Below are positions 1 through 9,059 of a stretch of DNA of 64,000 nt, one piece after another. Where the stretch lies: the NCBI RefSeq assembly GCF_002220865.2, contig NZ_NHRJ02000002.1, positions 1 to 64,000 on the forward strand, given 5' to 3'. Both the position numbers and the translations under genes were made by a program. The DNA is from Paenibacillus xerothermodurans (GTDB lineage: Bacteria; Bacillota; Bacilli; Paenibacillales; NBRC-103111). The notes beneath the pieces are model-generated. The model did not search any database. It was not told where the DNA came from and worked only from the letters and a program-made list of their open reading frames with translations. How positions within the stretch are numbered: the first letter of the stretch is position 1; the number at the start of each line of letters is the position of its first letter.

Positions 1-2
1 TG

Positions 3-104
3 GACGTGACACGTAAATGGACTGGTCGCGTGCAGAACTGGGGACAAATCCTGCTCCAGCTCTCCGTCTTCTTCCCTGACCGAATCGGGCATCATTTACG
101 TTAG
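3..104 (+). mobile_element. IS256-family transposase, C-terminal end (cut by window edge)
   Basis: An open frame enters the window and reads DVTRKWTGRVQNWGQILLQL followed by SVFFPDRIGHHLR and a TAG stop at 102-104. The pattern W-x-x-x-V-x-x-W-x-x-x-L-x-Q-L-x-x-F-x-D-R is the usual end of Mutator/IS256 transposases. Only about 33 residues are visible, so it cannot be said whether the element is whole. The stop overlaps the 3' end of the convergent acetyltransferase gene by a few bases, which suggests the element or a remnant of it abuts that gene. Confidence 0.6.
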
Positions 105-503
105 AATCTGTGCTTCAAGAGGGTTTACACAAAATTCTGGACAGACCCCAACAATTCTAAAGCCACATTTTTGGTAAAGGGCTAATTGCCCTATGCCTGA
201 GTTGCCTGTGCCAGTTTCTATGGTCTTGTAACCTCTCGACCTGGCTGTTTCAACTGCATGCGAGACTAATTGCTTCCCAACTCCTTTGCCATGCATGCCC
301 TCTGTTACCGCAATGTTAACCAGTTCAACTGTTCCAGGTCTGGTAGGCAAAAGTACATAAACTCCAACTATTTGATTTTCAATGTCTGATACGAAACATT
401 CTCCTCTTTTTATGTAATCCTCAACAAGCTTTCGAGAAGGGTCAGCTAACAGCAAAAGATTCATCGGGTAATCCTCATCAAACCTTAATTTTCTGATATT
501 CAT
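96..503 (-). CDS. GNAT family N-acetyltransferase
   Basis: This 135-residue protein is a single GNAT domain that would transfer an acetyl group from acetyl-CoA to an unknown amine. The acetyl-CoA loop is visible as GMHGKGVGKQLV, followed by the beta5 region GYKTIETGTGNSGIGQLALYQKCGFRIVG split by the usual bulge. The start at 503 was chosen because an AAAGGAGAAG ribosome binding site lies just upstream and the family begins here; an upstream in-frame extension lacks similarity. It stands alone and converges on the transposase remnant. Substrate cannot be predicted. Confidence 0.85.
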   Translation of the reverse strand: MNIRKLRFDEDYPMNLLLLADPSRKLVEDYIKRGECFVSDIENQIVGVYVLLPTRPGTVELVNIAVTEGMHGKGVGKQLVSHAVETARSRGYKTIETGTGNSGIGQLALYQKCGFRIVGVCPEFCVNPLEAQILT

Positions 504-729
504 AATCTTCTCCTTTCTATCGCCAAATTCGAGATAACACAATGAATTCAAGATTTTTCTTTTTCGTGATGATGTCCTTCGGAGTTTGTTGTTCGTCGCA
601 TTCACAGTGAAAAAGGCACGAAGTGACAAGCATACTCTTCTTATTTGACGTTGTATTCTCATATGCTTTACTGTCTAAGTAACGAAACCAGGCCAAATAA
701 TGCTGGAGATACTTCGTAGCAACGCCGGG

Positions 730-974
730 TTACTTATTTTGAATTTCGAAAACGTCAAATGTTGAATTGGAAGATACATAAACCGTTTTGGATTGCCCCT
801 TAGCATTTTTTCCTTTAATGACATAATAAATTGGTGTTTTTGCGATTGTTCGGGTGGTAAGTGCCGACGCTCTTCATCGTCAACTCTCGCGTTAGGATTA
901 CCATTAAGTGGCTTACCGCATGCACCTAACCATAATGTAAAAACAAAAATAATCAACAACATTTTTTCATTCAT
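730..974 (-). pseudogene. small lipoprotein with an internal frameshift
   Basis: The start encodes MNEKMLLIIFVFTLWLGACG, a lipoprotein signal with lipobox LGAC, then an acidic linker. After HLPPEQS the reading frame must shift by one base to continue as a conserved-looking tail, AKTPIYYVIKGKNAKGQSK and VYVSSNSTFDVFEIQNK, ending at 730. Without the shift the frame runs on into unlikely sequence until 675. The lesion sits around 840-850 next to an A-rich run. It may be a real frameshift or a sequencing error. The function of this membrane-anchored protein is unknown. Confidence 0.6.
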
Positions 975-1218
975 ACATCAGCCCCCCGACTGTCCTTAGT
1001 AATGAGGACGGCCAAACGAACGATTTAGTTACGGTGTAGCGGTAACAATTATTTCCAGTATAGACATAAACATCTTTAGGGGTGCTTTACGTCGGATTTG
1101 CCCTGCATGGTTCAAGGTTGAGCGGTATAAATAGTTATAAATCATTATATTGCAATAGCTTATTCCGCTAAGGCAGCAGGATTGTGGAATAAGAATAACG
1201 TTTAAGGAGTGGACAATT

Positions 1219-1779
1219 TTGTTAACAAATCTGTACTTTGTGAGACACGCTCATTCTAAATATACTCCAGAAGAGCTTACAAGACCCTTATCTGAAAAAG
1301 GTTTGTCTGACGTAGAAAATATTAATCAACTGCTTATCAAAGAAGGTATAGATTATGTCATCTCAAGTCCGTATCTGCGAGCAGTTCAAACAGTAGAAGG
1401 TGTAGCAAATGGTATTGAAAAAGAGGTTATTATTGAGGATGCTTTCAAAGAGAGACAATTGTCTTCCAGCCCTGTTAAAGATTTTCAGTTAGCTATCACT
1501 AAAGTCTGGACAGAGCCTTCATTTTGTTGGGAAGGCGGAGAATCCAATGTAGTTGCTCAGAAACGGGGAGTCGAGTCTACTTTAAAAGTCTTAGAGCGAT
1601 ATGAAGGTAAAAACGTTGTAATAGGAACACACGGCAATATAATGGTTCTTATTATGAATTACTTTGATAATCATTATGGCTTTGATTTTTGGAAAGAACT
1701 CAGTATGCCTGATATTTATAAACTTACTTTTGATAAAACAGAATTGAAAGCAGTACATAGAATTTGGAGCATGGATTAA
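1219..1779 (+). CDS. Histidine phosphatase superfamily protein (phosphoglycerate mutase-like)
   Basis: A 186-residue cytoplasmic phosphatase. The N-terminal catalytic histidine motif is seen as YFVRHAHS (residues 6-13), the second conserved arginine in SSPYLRAVQT near residue 50, and the C-terminal catalytic histidine in VIGTHGNIM near residue 137. These residues form a phosphohistidine intermediate in this superfamily. Translation starts at TTG, set by AAGGAG at 1204-1209. It stands alone between two minus-strand genes. The substrate is not predictable; broad-specificity phosphatase is the safest description. Confidence 0.9.
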   Translation: MLTNLYFVRHAHSKYTPEELTRPLSEKGLSDVENINQLLIKEGIDYVISSPYLRAVQTVEGVANGIEKEVIIEDAFKERQLSSSPVKDFQLAITKVWTEPSFCWEGGESNVVAQKRGVESTLKVLERYEGKNVVIGTHGNIMVLIMNYFDNHYGFDFWKELSMPDIYKLTFDKTELKAVHRIWSMD

Positions 1780-1961
1780 ATTTATTAACAATCAGGGGCT
1801 TTATCTTGCATAACGAATACAGCCGTGGACTTCCCACAATCCTCTTTACACAAGCACAACCAGATTTGAAAGTAAACCGGGGGAATCTAACGAAGTGGGA
1901 AGTGTCAATGCTGAGCACTTGCAGTATATCGCTATGTGAAATTGTTTTTCGAATACCAAAA

Positions 1962-1994
1962 CAAGGGATTTGCGAGCGCAGATCCCTTGCATTG
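1962..1994 (-). terminator. Rho-independent terminator of the secreted protein gene
   Basis: CAAGGGAT and ATCCCTTG form a stem closed by a GC-rich loop. On the minus strand it is followed by TTTT just after the stop codon at 1998. Confidence 0.6.
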
Positions 1995-1997
1995 CTT

Positions 1998-2738
1998 TTA
2001 CTTGCTTTTTTTCACCTTTAAACTGATATTTGTATAATAAATGCTTGTCAAACCCTCGTAACCCGAATCCGTTCCGATAATCACATACAATTCGCCCTTC
2101 TCATTGCTTTCCGCCTCAAAGGTTTGTGTGAAGTGTTTCAACTCGTAAGAATCGTCCTCCGTGTTTAATTTTTCAAGCGTCCCAAGCACCTGCATGTCTT
2201 TCCCGCCAGTTGCCTGGTTACCTTTGTCTAAGTTCAAGTGATAATAAGAGTCGGCTATTGTTGTCATCGGTTGACGATTACTAATTCCTGCTTTGACAAA
2301 AACACTTTCCCCGGGCGATCCGCCGATACCGATCAGACCTTCCGCGGCGTTTGTCGCGATATCAAATTCAAGCGTCACTTGATACTTGGTGTTCGGTGAA
2401 ATGCCCTGCGAACGATCTAACTTTTTGGTGATAAACATAAATAAATCATCACTGCGGTTCATACCAGAAACGAACAAACCATGGCTTGCTTTTTTGGCAC
2501 TCAGTGGAATGACATCAGTTTTATGTTGTAAGCGGTAATCATTATTTAAGTAATCGACCGGCAGGTCAGCAAAATCAACGAACCAGCCTTGATAACCATC
2601 TGAAAAATCGTAGAATGACGGGTGTTTTTGGGCATTGGATTGGCCGTGAATTTGTGAAACCGAGTCGGCGGCATACGCCGCTGGGAATGATGATAGACAT
2701 AAGCAAGTGGAAACGGTTAAAAGCAGTTTTTTAAACAA
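1998..2738 (-). CDS. Secreted protein of unknown function
   Basis: A 246-residue protein with a clear Sec signal peptide: MFKKLL, a hydrophobic stretch and AYA-ADS as the likely cleavage site near residue 23. The mature part is rich in aromatic residues and beta-strand patterns, for example YDFSDGYQGWFVDFADLP and YQVTLEFDIATNA, and ends TNISLKVKKSK. This resembles the beta-sandwich layout of extracellular carbohydrate-binding or cell-surface modules, but no family is recognised. The start is TTG at 2738 preceded by AGGAGGG. A short frameshifted secreted peptide gene lies just upstream on the same strand. Confidence 0.75.
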   Translation of the reverse strand: MFKKLLLTVSTCLCLSSFPAAYAADSVSQIHGQSNAQKHPSFYDFSDGYQGWFVDFADLPVDYLNNDYRLQHKTDVIPLSAKKASHGLFVSGMNRSDDLFMFITKKLDRSQGISPNTKYQVTLEFDIATNAAEGLIGIGGSPGESVFVKAGISNRQPMTTIADSYYHLNLDKGNQATGGKDMQVLGTLEKLNTEDDSYELKHFTQTFEAESNEKGELYVIIGTDSGYEGLTSIYYTNISLKVKKSK

Positions 2739-2776
2739 TTGCTCATCCCTCCTGGACTATGTAAGTTGCTCCTGTT

Positions 2777-2882
2777 TCATTTCAAACTAAGTTCCACACG
2801 CACATTGGAGTCAGCCTTGCCATATGAACTAATTAGCAGCATGATCAAAAGTATTACAGAACCGTAGAATGATTTTTTTCAT
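2777..2882 (-). pseudogene. Short secreted peptide gene, frameshifted
   Basis: A GGAGG site precedes ATG at 2882. The first frame gives MKKIILR and soon stops, but a one-base shift continues as SVILLIMLLISSYGKADS and NVRVELSLK to a TGA at 2777. The joined product would be a 35-residue signal-peptide-bearing secreted peptide. It sits directly upstream of the secreted protein gene ending at 1998 and may once have been cotranscribed. The frameshift could be real or a base-call error. Confidence 0.45.
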
Positions 2883-3129
2883 GTTCACCTCCATGTGATA
2901 TTTGTTTCATTAGCATAAACGCAGTGGCCACCGATATTGTTGCAAAAATCGGCGTGAGCTCGAATATGCCGAAAATACGCTAGGCGGTTTTCTGAAGCAG
3001 TAGGTCATTTTATGAAACGAAGCCAAGCCGCTCGTGTTGAGACAGCTTCGTATTTACTTGAATCCACCCTACCTTCGAGTCCGGGTCTGAACCACCGGTG
3101 GGTTCGCCGCGCACACGAAACGAGCTTCT

Positions 3130-3647
3130 ACGTCAGCCGCACCGCCAAAAGAAGTGTTTCTAAGTACTTTTACTCCCCATACCGCTTCGACAAGTTCTTC
3201 CGAGGAAACCACATTCCCTTGGCGCTCACAAATACCACAGAATCGAAAACTCGATCGGGGTCAGGGTCAGCTCTTCGCCGTATAAGGTGCATCTATGCGT
3301 TGCTTTATTGATGACAAGCCCTCTCACATCGTATTTCTACGGTCTCTTTTTTCTCTGCGTGGATTTGATTCTGTCCGTTATAGCTCATATATCTGCAAAG
3401 CTGCGTTTTGACTCTGGCCATAACCTCCATTGGATTGAAGGGTTGGTGATATAGTCGTCCGCACCGATGGTAAGACCTGTTATTTTATCGGTATTCTCAA
3501 TTTTCGCTGTAAGCATAATAATGGGATAGAAATACTTTTCCCGAATTTTACTGCACAGCTTAATCCCACCTGTATCGAGCAACAGAACGTCCATTATCGA
3601 CAAATCCAGTCTCGTCTGTTCAATACATTGTAATGCTGCGGTTCCGC
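3130..3647 (-). pseudogene. VanR/OmpR-family response regulator, broken by frameshifts
   Basis: Pieces of one winged-helix response regulator can be read across three frames. The receiver part gives CGTAALQCIEQTRLDL, SIMDVLLLDTGGIKLCSKIR and IIMLTAKIENTDK plus GADDYIT. A one-base shift then gives FNPMEVMARVKTQLCRYM. Farther on, CTLYGEELTLTPIEFSILWY and VVSSEELVEAVWG match the DNA-binding domain of VanR-type regulators. The N-terminus runs into the stop codon of the neighbouring gene at 3650 and the C-terminal recognition helix is unreadable. It is a dead gene, with no partner kinase recognisable to its left. Confidence 0.75.
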
Positions 3648-3649
3648 AC

Positions 3650-4264
3650 TCATTCTGTAGCTTCTAATGAGACATTTTCAAACATCAATTTCAATTCATA
3701 TGCCACATCATCAATAAATCTTTCAACCATATCGAGAGTGATAATTCCTGGTATACTCATCGGCTCATTGAGCGGATTCGACAAATAATCAATTTTCTCG
3801 TCTTTATATGTTAAGATCTCTTGTCTTGTCAGGCCACCCACATCATAGCACGTGGCTCTGTGCAACTTCTGAATGACTTCTTCAAACCATACCGTGGATC
3901 GCGACAGCAAAAACTCGATCTTGCTCACATCGATATTGTAGACATTCTTGTCAGTAGATTGCTTTTCAAACTCGCGATATACCGTATAGGTCCATGCGCG
4001 GTCGGCGTAGATATGAGCAACATATCCGTGAATGAAATCCAAATATAATGCATCGTATTTCCTTTGGATAGTCAGAAATGCCTTCAGGTCATTGTTGGTT
4101 GCAAAATCACCGTTTGGTTGCATGAGATGAGACTTATTTTTCTCTGCACGGTCGTTCGTTCTTACATGAATCGAATCGGGCGCCAAGCTGCCTAACAAAA
4201 ATTCCGGGCTTGGATCACCATACAAACGCCTTGCAATTTCAAAATGTACCATAGGCCAAGGCAA
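3650..4264 (-). CDS. Zinc-dependent phospholipase C family protein
   Basis: This 204-residue protein begins MPWPMVHFEIARRLYG and contains FLLGSLAPDSIHVR, then FIHGYVAHIYADRAW. The spacing of conserved His and Asp residues (H7, D34, H37, H81, H87, D91) fits the zinc-binding pattern of the zinc-dependent phospholipase C/S1-P1 nuclease fold. No signal peptide is seen, so a cytoplasmic hydrolase of unknown substrate is likely. The start was placed at TTG 4264, which sits five bases after GGGAGGGG and matches the family N-terminus, not at the ATG five codons upstream. Confidence 0.7.
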   Translation of the reverse strand: MPWPMVHFEIARRLYGDPSPEFLLGSLAPDSIHVRTNDRAEKNKSHLMQPNGDFATNNDLKAFLTIQRKYDALYLDFIHGYVAHIYADRAWTYTVYREFEKQSTDKNVYNIDVSKIEFLLSRSTVWFEEVIQKLHRATCYDVGGLTRQEILTYKDEKIDYLSNPLNEPMSIPGIITLDMVERFIDDVAYELKLMFENVSLEATE

Positions 4265-5152
4265 ATGTACCCCTCCCATCCAGGCTAATTTCAGAACTAT
4301 TTTACCATAATAAGGAATAAGGGTGCTGGTAATATTCGACCTTATCGATAAATAAGAGTAGCATACATGCCCTCAAATCTTTTGGTAGACCTCTGCATAC
4401 GAAGATTTGTCAATTCCGGTGGGAGAATCATCATATTGGAGTACGTATTTTCTGTAGCGCCATTATGCGAGTTTTATCACCGGCGATCTGCCACCCCATC
4501 CCAATAAGCCCCTCCACCAATGAATGAAGCGGGTTTGTGAAGCAAACCAACTCCTTGAGGCGACAAGATGGAAGCCGGCTTAAACTTCCTCCGTTCATGT
4601 GGGCAATCACATAGTTCGACATGGAAAAACCTAGTTCAAGCCGACTCCGTCAGCTCTCCCCGATTGACTGAAAGGTCCTGTAAGCCATTTCGGAATTCGT
4701 TTGCGATAAAGAAGGATGGAAATTCGTTAGTAGAACCGAAAGTTTAACTCCATATTTGCACGCCAACCAGCAATTGCTAAAGAACGTACAGCTCGATGGT
4801 TATTCATTTCAACAGCTGCCTGAATCAGGAAAAATTCGAATTGTAGCCATTTTGTGAGCAGCGGCCTTACTATGAGCTGGTATGGTGATGATGGGCGGCA
4901 TTTGTTTTATGAAAATAAAGCATTTTCTTTGCGCTTAGATTAATTTAGGCCCTTTTTAAAGCAACACATGCTACCCGCGTATGTACTTTAATGAATAATT
5001 GGAAAATGGAACTTCTATCTCGAGGTTACCGATCTCACGGAGCAGCATGTTAAATTGAAGAGAATATGCTTTCAAAGTATGCGGACTAAAACCTAAAATG
5101 CGCTTTAATGGTTATGTGCAAGAATTTACATACTTGGGAGGGGGTAGTAGTT
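4265..5152. other. Gene-free stretch, no recognisable features
   Basis: About 890 bases with only short frames on both strands. A 63-codon minus-strand frame (4431-4622) has no ribosome binding site or recognisable domain. A minus-strand stretch near 4730-4870 reads without stops for about 45 codons but resembles nothing I know. It looks like decayed coding DNA. Confidence 0.4.
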
Positions 5153-5364
5153 ATGTCGAACAGCTGGAATCACCCACTCGTGCTGGGCATACGTTACGGG
5201 GTCGCGACAAGTGTGGTAAGTGCGATATGTTTGGCGTTTTTTTTCGCGCTCGTATCCGAAGCTATGGTGTTAGAATCGCACTATACACACTACCCATTAG
5301 CGCGGTGGTGTTATATATCGCTTTTTCTATGATGGGCGCAAACAGCATCCGCAAGGAACATTGA
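5153..5364 (+). pseudogene. Small membrane protein, frameshifted
   Basis: GGGAGGGGG at about 5137-5145 precedes ATG at 5153. The first frame gives MSNSWNHPLVLGIRYG and a hydrophobic segment VVSAICLAFFFALVSEAM; a second hydrophobic segment, YTLPISAVVLYIAFSMMG, is found in the next frame and ends ANSIRKEH at 5364. Joining the frames near 5265-5280 gives a roughly 70-residue two-span membrane protein. Family unknown. Confidence 0.5.
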
Positions 5365-5715
5365 GTGTCGCTGACGACGGAAGCTGCATTTACTATTTAG
5401 CTGTTTCCTCTATTGCACCTGCGCCCACAACAATTTATTGATCCCATAAATACACGATGGTTAAGCCATTACCCGAGAATCTTTTGCTTCCTGCGAGTCC
5501 CCTTAAGAATCCCAATGGAACCCAAACGATTCTCCCGGGGTCGCTGGGGATTTAGGGCGCTTCCCAGGACCTCTAGACTTGTTGCAAGTCATTTGCAATA
5601 AAAGGCCTGCGACTAGAAAAATAGTGCATTGAAACAAATAGAGCGTCAGCAACGTCAATGAAAGCATTCTAACAACATACCAATCCTGTTGAATTTTACC
5701 GCTTGATAGGATGGT
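5365..5715. other. Gene-free stretch upstream of the protease remnant
   Basis: No supported gene. A 133-codon minus-strand frame (5503-5904) overlaps the readable protease remnant in antisense and lacks a ribosome binding site. The region probably held the lost N-terminus, including the signal peptide, of the downstream metalloprotease. Confidence 0.3.
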
Positions 5716-6109
5716 AGACTTCAGGAGGATTATGAAAAGGGTAGTTATGACTATGCCCCTCACTTTGATGATGCTAGAGCAAATTGGAATCCCACCTCCA
5801 GCAATGTGAGGTTTACTACACGGCAACGAACTCACCCAGACGCTAACGAGTTTTATGTCGGCCACTGCGATAACCCACCTGGGACCGTCACTTGGGTTAG
5901 CCACGATTTACCCGATTTACCATAACATTAAATGGATGCCACTGGTATGACGTACCCCGAACGAAGTATCAAACGCAACGCATGAGATTGGTCATGCCCT
6001 ATCTCTGGCCCATCCCGCGGATAACCCTGCCTCGTCTGTTATGAAGCAAGGCCAGCAGAGCATCGGACCAACTAGTTACGACATAAACAGTATTGTGAGT
6101 AGATGGTAA
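5716..6109 (+). pseudogene. Matrixin-like zinc metalloprotease remnant
   Basis: The last segment reads EVSNATHEIGHALSLAHPAD, then NPASSVMKQGQQSIGPTSYD and ends at TAA 6107-6109. HEIGHALSLAH is the HExxHxxxxxH zinc-binding motif of M10/matrixin-type proteases, starting at 5981. An earlier piece in a second frame, LQEDYEKGSYDYAPHFDDAR plus ANWNPTSSNVRFTT, matches the strand region upstream of the active site. At least one frameshift near 5915-5960 and a missing N-terminus make it non-functional as written. It lies 27 bases upstream of an intact secreted protein gene, which may have been its operon partner. Confidence 0.7.
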
Positions 6110-6136
6110 GGCATCGACAGCGGAGGAGAAAAGCAA

Positions 6137-6712
6137 ATGTTAAAAAAAATAGCATTATTTACACTAACCGGCGCATTGGCTGTCACTGGCATTGTCGCGG
6201 CAAATCAGTATTTTACGAAAGATTCGTCGCTGCCGGAAGTTCATGTGGAAGCTCACTATGCGTACACGGTGGACATGGACAAAATAGGCGAGTTTGCGGA
6301 TTTGGTCGTGGTCGGCTCTCCTTCGCAGGATTTGCAAGATCGTGAGAGCGTAGTGAAATATTTTCCCCGCGATCCTGGCGACACTACGGGCAAGCCACAA
6401 GCGCTGGAATCGTTCTACACCCTAGCTGACTTTGAAGTACAGACGGTATACAAGGGCGATACTTCAGTGCATCCAGGCGATACCATCAAAGTAAGAGAAG
6501 AAACGGCGGTTATCAATACAGCTGAAGGTAAAAAGAAACTCACGCTGGATAAATATCCGGATGATCTGAAAAAGGGTAGCAAATACGTTCTCTTTTTGAA
6601 AAAGTACGGCGATTATTACACGCTCGTTCGGGATGCAGAAGGCCGCGAGGCCGTTGCTACAGATGCCGATATTCAGAAGGCGTTGGAAAAACACAAGGTT
6701 AAGGCGAACTAA
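6137..6712 (+). CDS. Secreted or membrane-anchored protein of unknown function
   Basis: A 191-residue protein with an N-terminal signal or anchor, MLKKIALFTLTGALAVTGIV. The rest is soluble: VDMDKIGEFADLVVVGSP, a likely small beta-barrel or OB-like segment with FEVQTVYKGD and HPGDTIKVREET, then KGSKYVLFLKKYGDYYTLVR. The last motif is common in Bacillales exported proteins of unknown role. A GGAGGAG site lies just before the ATG. Codon use and frame are intact, unlike the protease remnant immediately upstream. No function is assigned. Confidence 0.75.
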   Translation: MLKKIALFTLTGALAVTGIVAANQYFTKDSSLPEVHVEAHYAYTVDMDKIGEFADLVVVGSPSQDLQDRESVVKYFPRDPGDTTGKPQALESFYTLADFEVQTVYKGDTSVHPGDTIKVREETAVINTAEGKKKLTLDKYPDDLKKGSKYVLFLKKYGDYYTLVRDAEGREAVATDADIQKALEKHKVKAN

Positions 6713-6751
6713 GATTTCTAGCACGCGGTTATGTGCTGTAAAAAATGCTCC

Positions 6752-6800
6752 TGCCCTACCCCCGAGTCGGCGGTTTTGTTAGACGCGCCGGGGTAGGGTG
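6752..6800 (+). terminator. Possible terminator hairpin
   Basis: GCCCTACCCC and GGGGTAGGG form a strong stem with a long loop 40 bases after the stop at 6712. There is no clear T-run, so it may be a simple hairpin. Confidence 0.35.
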
Positions 6801-7309
6801 CCCTCATTAAATGAAACGCGCCCCGATCGAGCGCTAGCAAGTATACATCCGCACGACACCGGTGTATCAAAGACGCACGTGTGCCTGGCGTTAGAGCAAC
6901 GTGCTCCGATCAGGAAATCCCAACGAGTGCGCTCGCGATGCCGCTAAAAATCCCGGCACAGATTGTGCGGTGAATTTCTTGTATCACTACACAAACCACA
7001 AGAGTTTTCGTATGCGTCTTTGAGAAAAAAAACAATTCACCACTCAAACAGGAACCTTCGCGGCTGCGTGTCGTTCAGTTGCTAGCCATCAGCCAAGCAA
7101 GCCATTCCGCCATATAGCCAAATCGAAACGAATGGTATGTACCTTACATCCACCGTCCAAAACTCGAGTACGCGATTCTTGGTCTTATCTACGTATCCAA
7201 GTATCTCGGCACCCTCTTCCGAACGGCGATAGTAAATCCTTGCCATACACCGGGATGACATCCTTGTAAATAACAGTAATCATAGGACTAGTGATGTTGT
7301 TCAGGATCA
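6801..7309. other. Gene-free stretch
   Basis: No start, ribosome binding site or known domain could be supported on either strand. Broken minus-strand frames occur, but none gives a recognisable protein. Confidence 0.35.
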
Positions 7310-7708
7310 GGAGGGCCTAGTGGTCTAACACTTTGTAACAACTTAGCTCGAGCGACTCTAGCCCTGCTTTCGTTCTTTCCCGTATGGTCTCTGCTTCCAT
7401 CTCAGCTAAACCAGCCATAATGGCAAAAAACAGCTTGCTAGCCGGAGTACTCGTATCCACGCCCAAGCGTGATGATCTTGCAACGATCTCTCTCTTTCCC
7501 TTAGATCATAGGAAAGTTCAATTAATTGTTTTGTGGTACGACCTAGCGATCTAACTTCCAGATGACCAGTGTAGCTCCCGGGCGCAAATAATCCAGACAT
7601 TGTCGTAACTCAGGCCGATCATTTTATACGCGCTCACAGCCCGCGGCGATTTGAAGATCCATTGACCGTTCAGCCGTCGGACACACGAGCACAACCAATT
7701 TTAGCCAT
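7310..7708 (-). pseudogene. Serine recombinase (Tn3-type resolvase/invertase) remnant
   Basis: After ATG at 7708 the frame gives MAKIGCARVS, the start of a resolvase whose catalytic serine is the last residue shown. Other pieces are SMDLQIAAGCERV, DRPELRQCLDYLRPGATLVI plus WKLDR, GRTTKQLIELSYDLRER, and GLAEMEAETIRERTKAGLES. They are in the right order but in at least three frames; for example, a single lost base turns the expected DRLGR into DR-stop. The C-terminal helix-turn-helix is missing. It is probably the relic of a transposon or invertible element. Confidence 0.75.
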
Positions 7709-7969
7709 AGCTCACCCACATTTTAGTCTATTACAGGTAAATCATAGATCGTTAATATACTTAGAATTTTAGACGAGTTGATAGACAAAAAACAGTAGAA
7801 TATTTTCTTTGTTCATGACTTTTCGGGTTCTCGTAAAGCTTCAGATACCCCCCATTCTTAAATTCAAAATGGAAGCTCCAAAGTAGAGTTTCCATCCGAA
7901 GAAGTAAATTTAATAGACTGGTTTACCTTATTTTTTTCGTACTGGAAGACTAGATTTAGACTTTGCCGT

Positions 7970-8170
7970 TATTTCACAATCAGCGGAAACAACGACATTG
8001 CTCGCTGCAACTTAGGCGGTGATACCGATTCCGTTGCTTCGATGGGGTCTGCAATTGCGGGAGCGATGTCCCCTCATAGTGTAAATGAAAGTTGGTACAA
8101 CGCGGTAAAAGAGGTTAACGGAAATGAATTAGTAGAGTTAGCAGAGGCAATTGCTAAATTCCGTCATTAA
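7970..8170 (+). pseudogene. ADP-ribosylglycohydrolase, C-terminal remnant
   Basis: One frame reads NNDIARCNLGGDTDSVASMG, SAIAGAMSPHSVNESW and KEVNGNELVELAEAIAKFRH up to TAA at 8168. GGDTDSVA is the metal-binding signature of the ADP-ribosylglycohydrolase (DraG-like) family, whose members remove ADP-ribose from modified targets. Only the last 60 residues or so of a family usually near 300 are present, so it is dead. No start or upstream domain could be found. Confidence 0.65.
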
Positions 8171-8549
8171 CTTACGAGTGAAAAGAGGAACTGCTTTGTT
8201 CACCTGTGGAATGGACTAATAACTGGAGTATCCTCGGACATAAAGTTTTCCTCTAGATACTGTTCCTCAGAGGATTGCCCTAATTCTTAACTCGCTCGTA
8301 AGGGTATAAAGGTCTGCGCGCTAGCACAAGTTCAGATGATCCCCGACTTGATCACCCCTGAGCGTCTTTAGCGGTACTGTGAACGAACCCGAGAATGATT
8401 ACTTATCGGACACAAATCATTCGCGGTAATCACCGAGAGTGGCAAGGTCTCGCGCTAGTGTCTTTGTAACGGTTCGACTTGAATAAGTAAGCTCGGGCGT
8501 GGGGGTCCCGCGCCCTGCCTTCCCTCACTTGCCACGGGAATTTATTCTA
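8171..8549. other. Gene-free stretch
   Basis: Contains no supportable gene. The stop codon and immediate downstream region of the glycine-zipper gene (minus strand, ending at 8550) border it. Confidence 0.35.
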
Positions 8550-8783
8550 CTAGCTCCCGTTATTGGAGCCGCCGTTACCACCAGTAGCTTTCGTGCTACC
8601 GTCGGCGGCCTCTTCACCCGCCTGGTTACCCAACGCACCGCCAGCAAGGCCACCTGCGACGGTGCCAAGCGGCCCTAAAACAGAGCCCACGGCCGCGCCC
8701 GCTACACCACCTCCCACGGTTCCTGCAGCCTCACTTATCTCACCACCAGCTTCATTCCGGTTGCGTTCGCTATTTTCAGCCAT
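8550..8783 (-). CDS. Small glycine-zipper protein
   Basis: A 77-residue protein with a charged N-terminus (MAENSERNRNEAGGEISEAA), a central glycine/alanine zipper (VGGGVAGAAVGSVLGPLG then GGLAGGALGNQAG) and a Gly/Asn-rich tail. Glycine-zipper segments tend to associate with membranes or form spore- or stress-related assemblies; a similar zipper occurs in the stress protein at 20295-20849. An AAAGGAGTGAG ribosome binding site precedes the ATG. The function is unknown. Confidence 0.7.
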   Translation of the reverse strand: MAENSERNRNEAGGEISEAAGTVGGGVAGAAVGSVLGPLGTVAGGLAGGALGNQAGEEAADGSTKATGGNGGSNNGS

Positions 8784-9059
8784 TCAACTCACTCCTTTTT
8801 TTCAGATAGGCAAGCACGGCTTTTGCGCGCGCAGTCCTAAAACATATGTTGCCCCGCAATGGATAGATTTAGGCACCAGTGTACGCCGCTCATGTCTCAA
8901 ACCGTTAAGGTTATAACTGGCGGATATTGCTGTCAGCTGGGCAGTATAATAAACAAGTAGACTCGCAAGGCGATCGCCACGAAACGGCTCGCCGCCCCGG
9001 TACCATTGTGCTGTGGCAGATGCGACGATGGAGGTGCGTGCGTGGAACAGTCCAAATTG

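Noticed and set aside
3012..3311. 99-codon plus-strand frame
   Set aside because: Antisense of the response-regulator relic, which gives convincing homology on the other strand.
4431..4622. 63-codon minus-strand frame
   Set aside because: No ribosome binding site and no recognisable domain; likely chance.
5503..5904. 133-codon minus-strand frame with hydrophobic segments
   Set aside because: Overlaps the protease relic in antisense and lacks a ribosome binding site.
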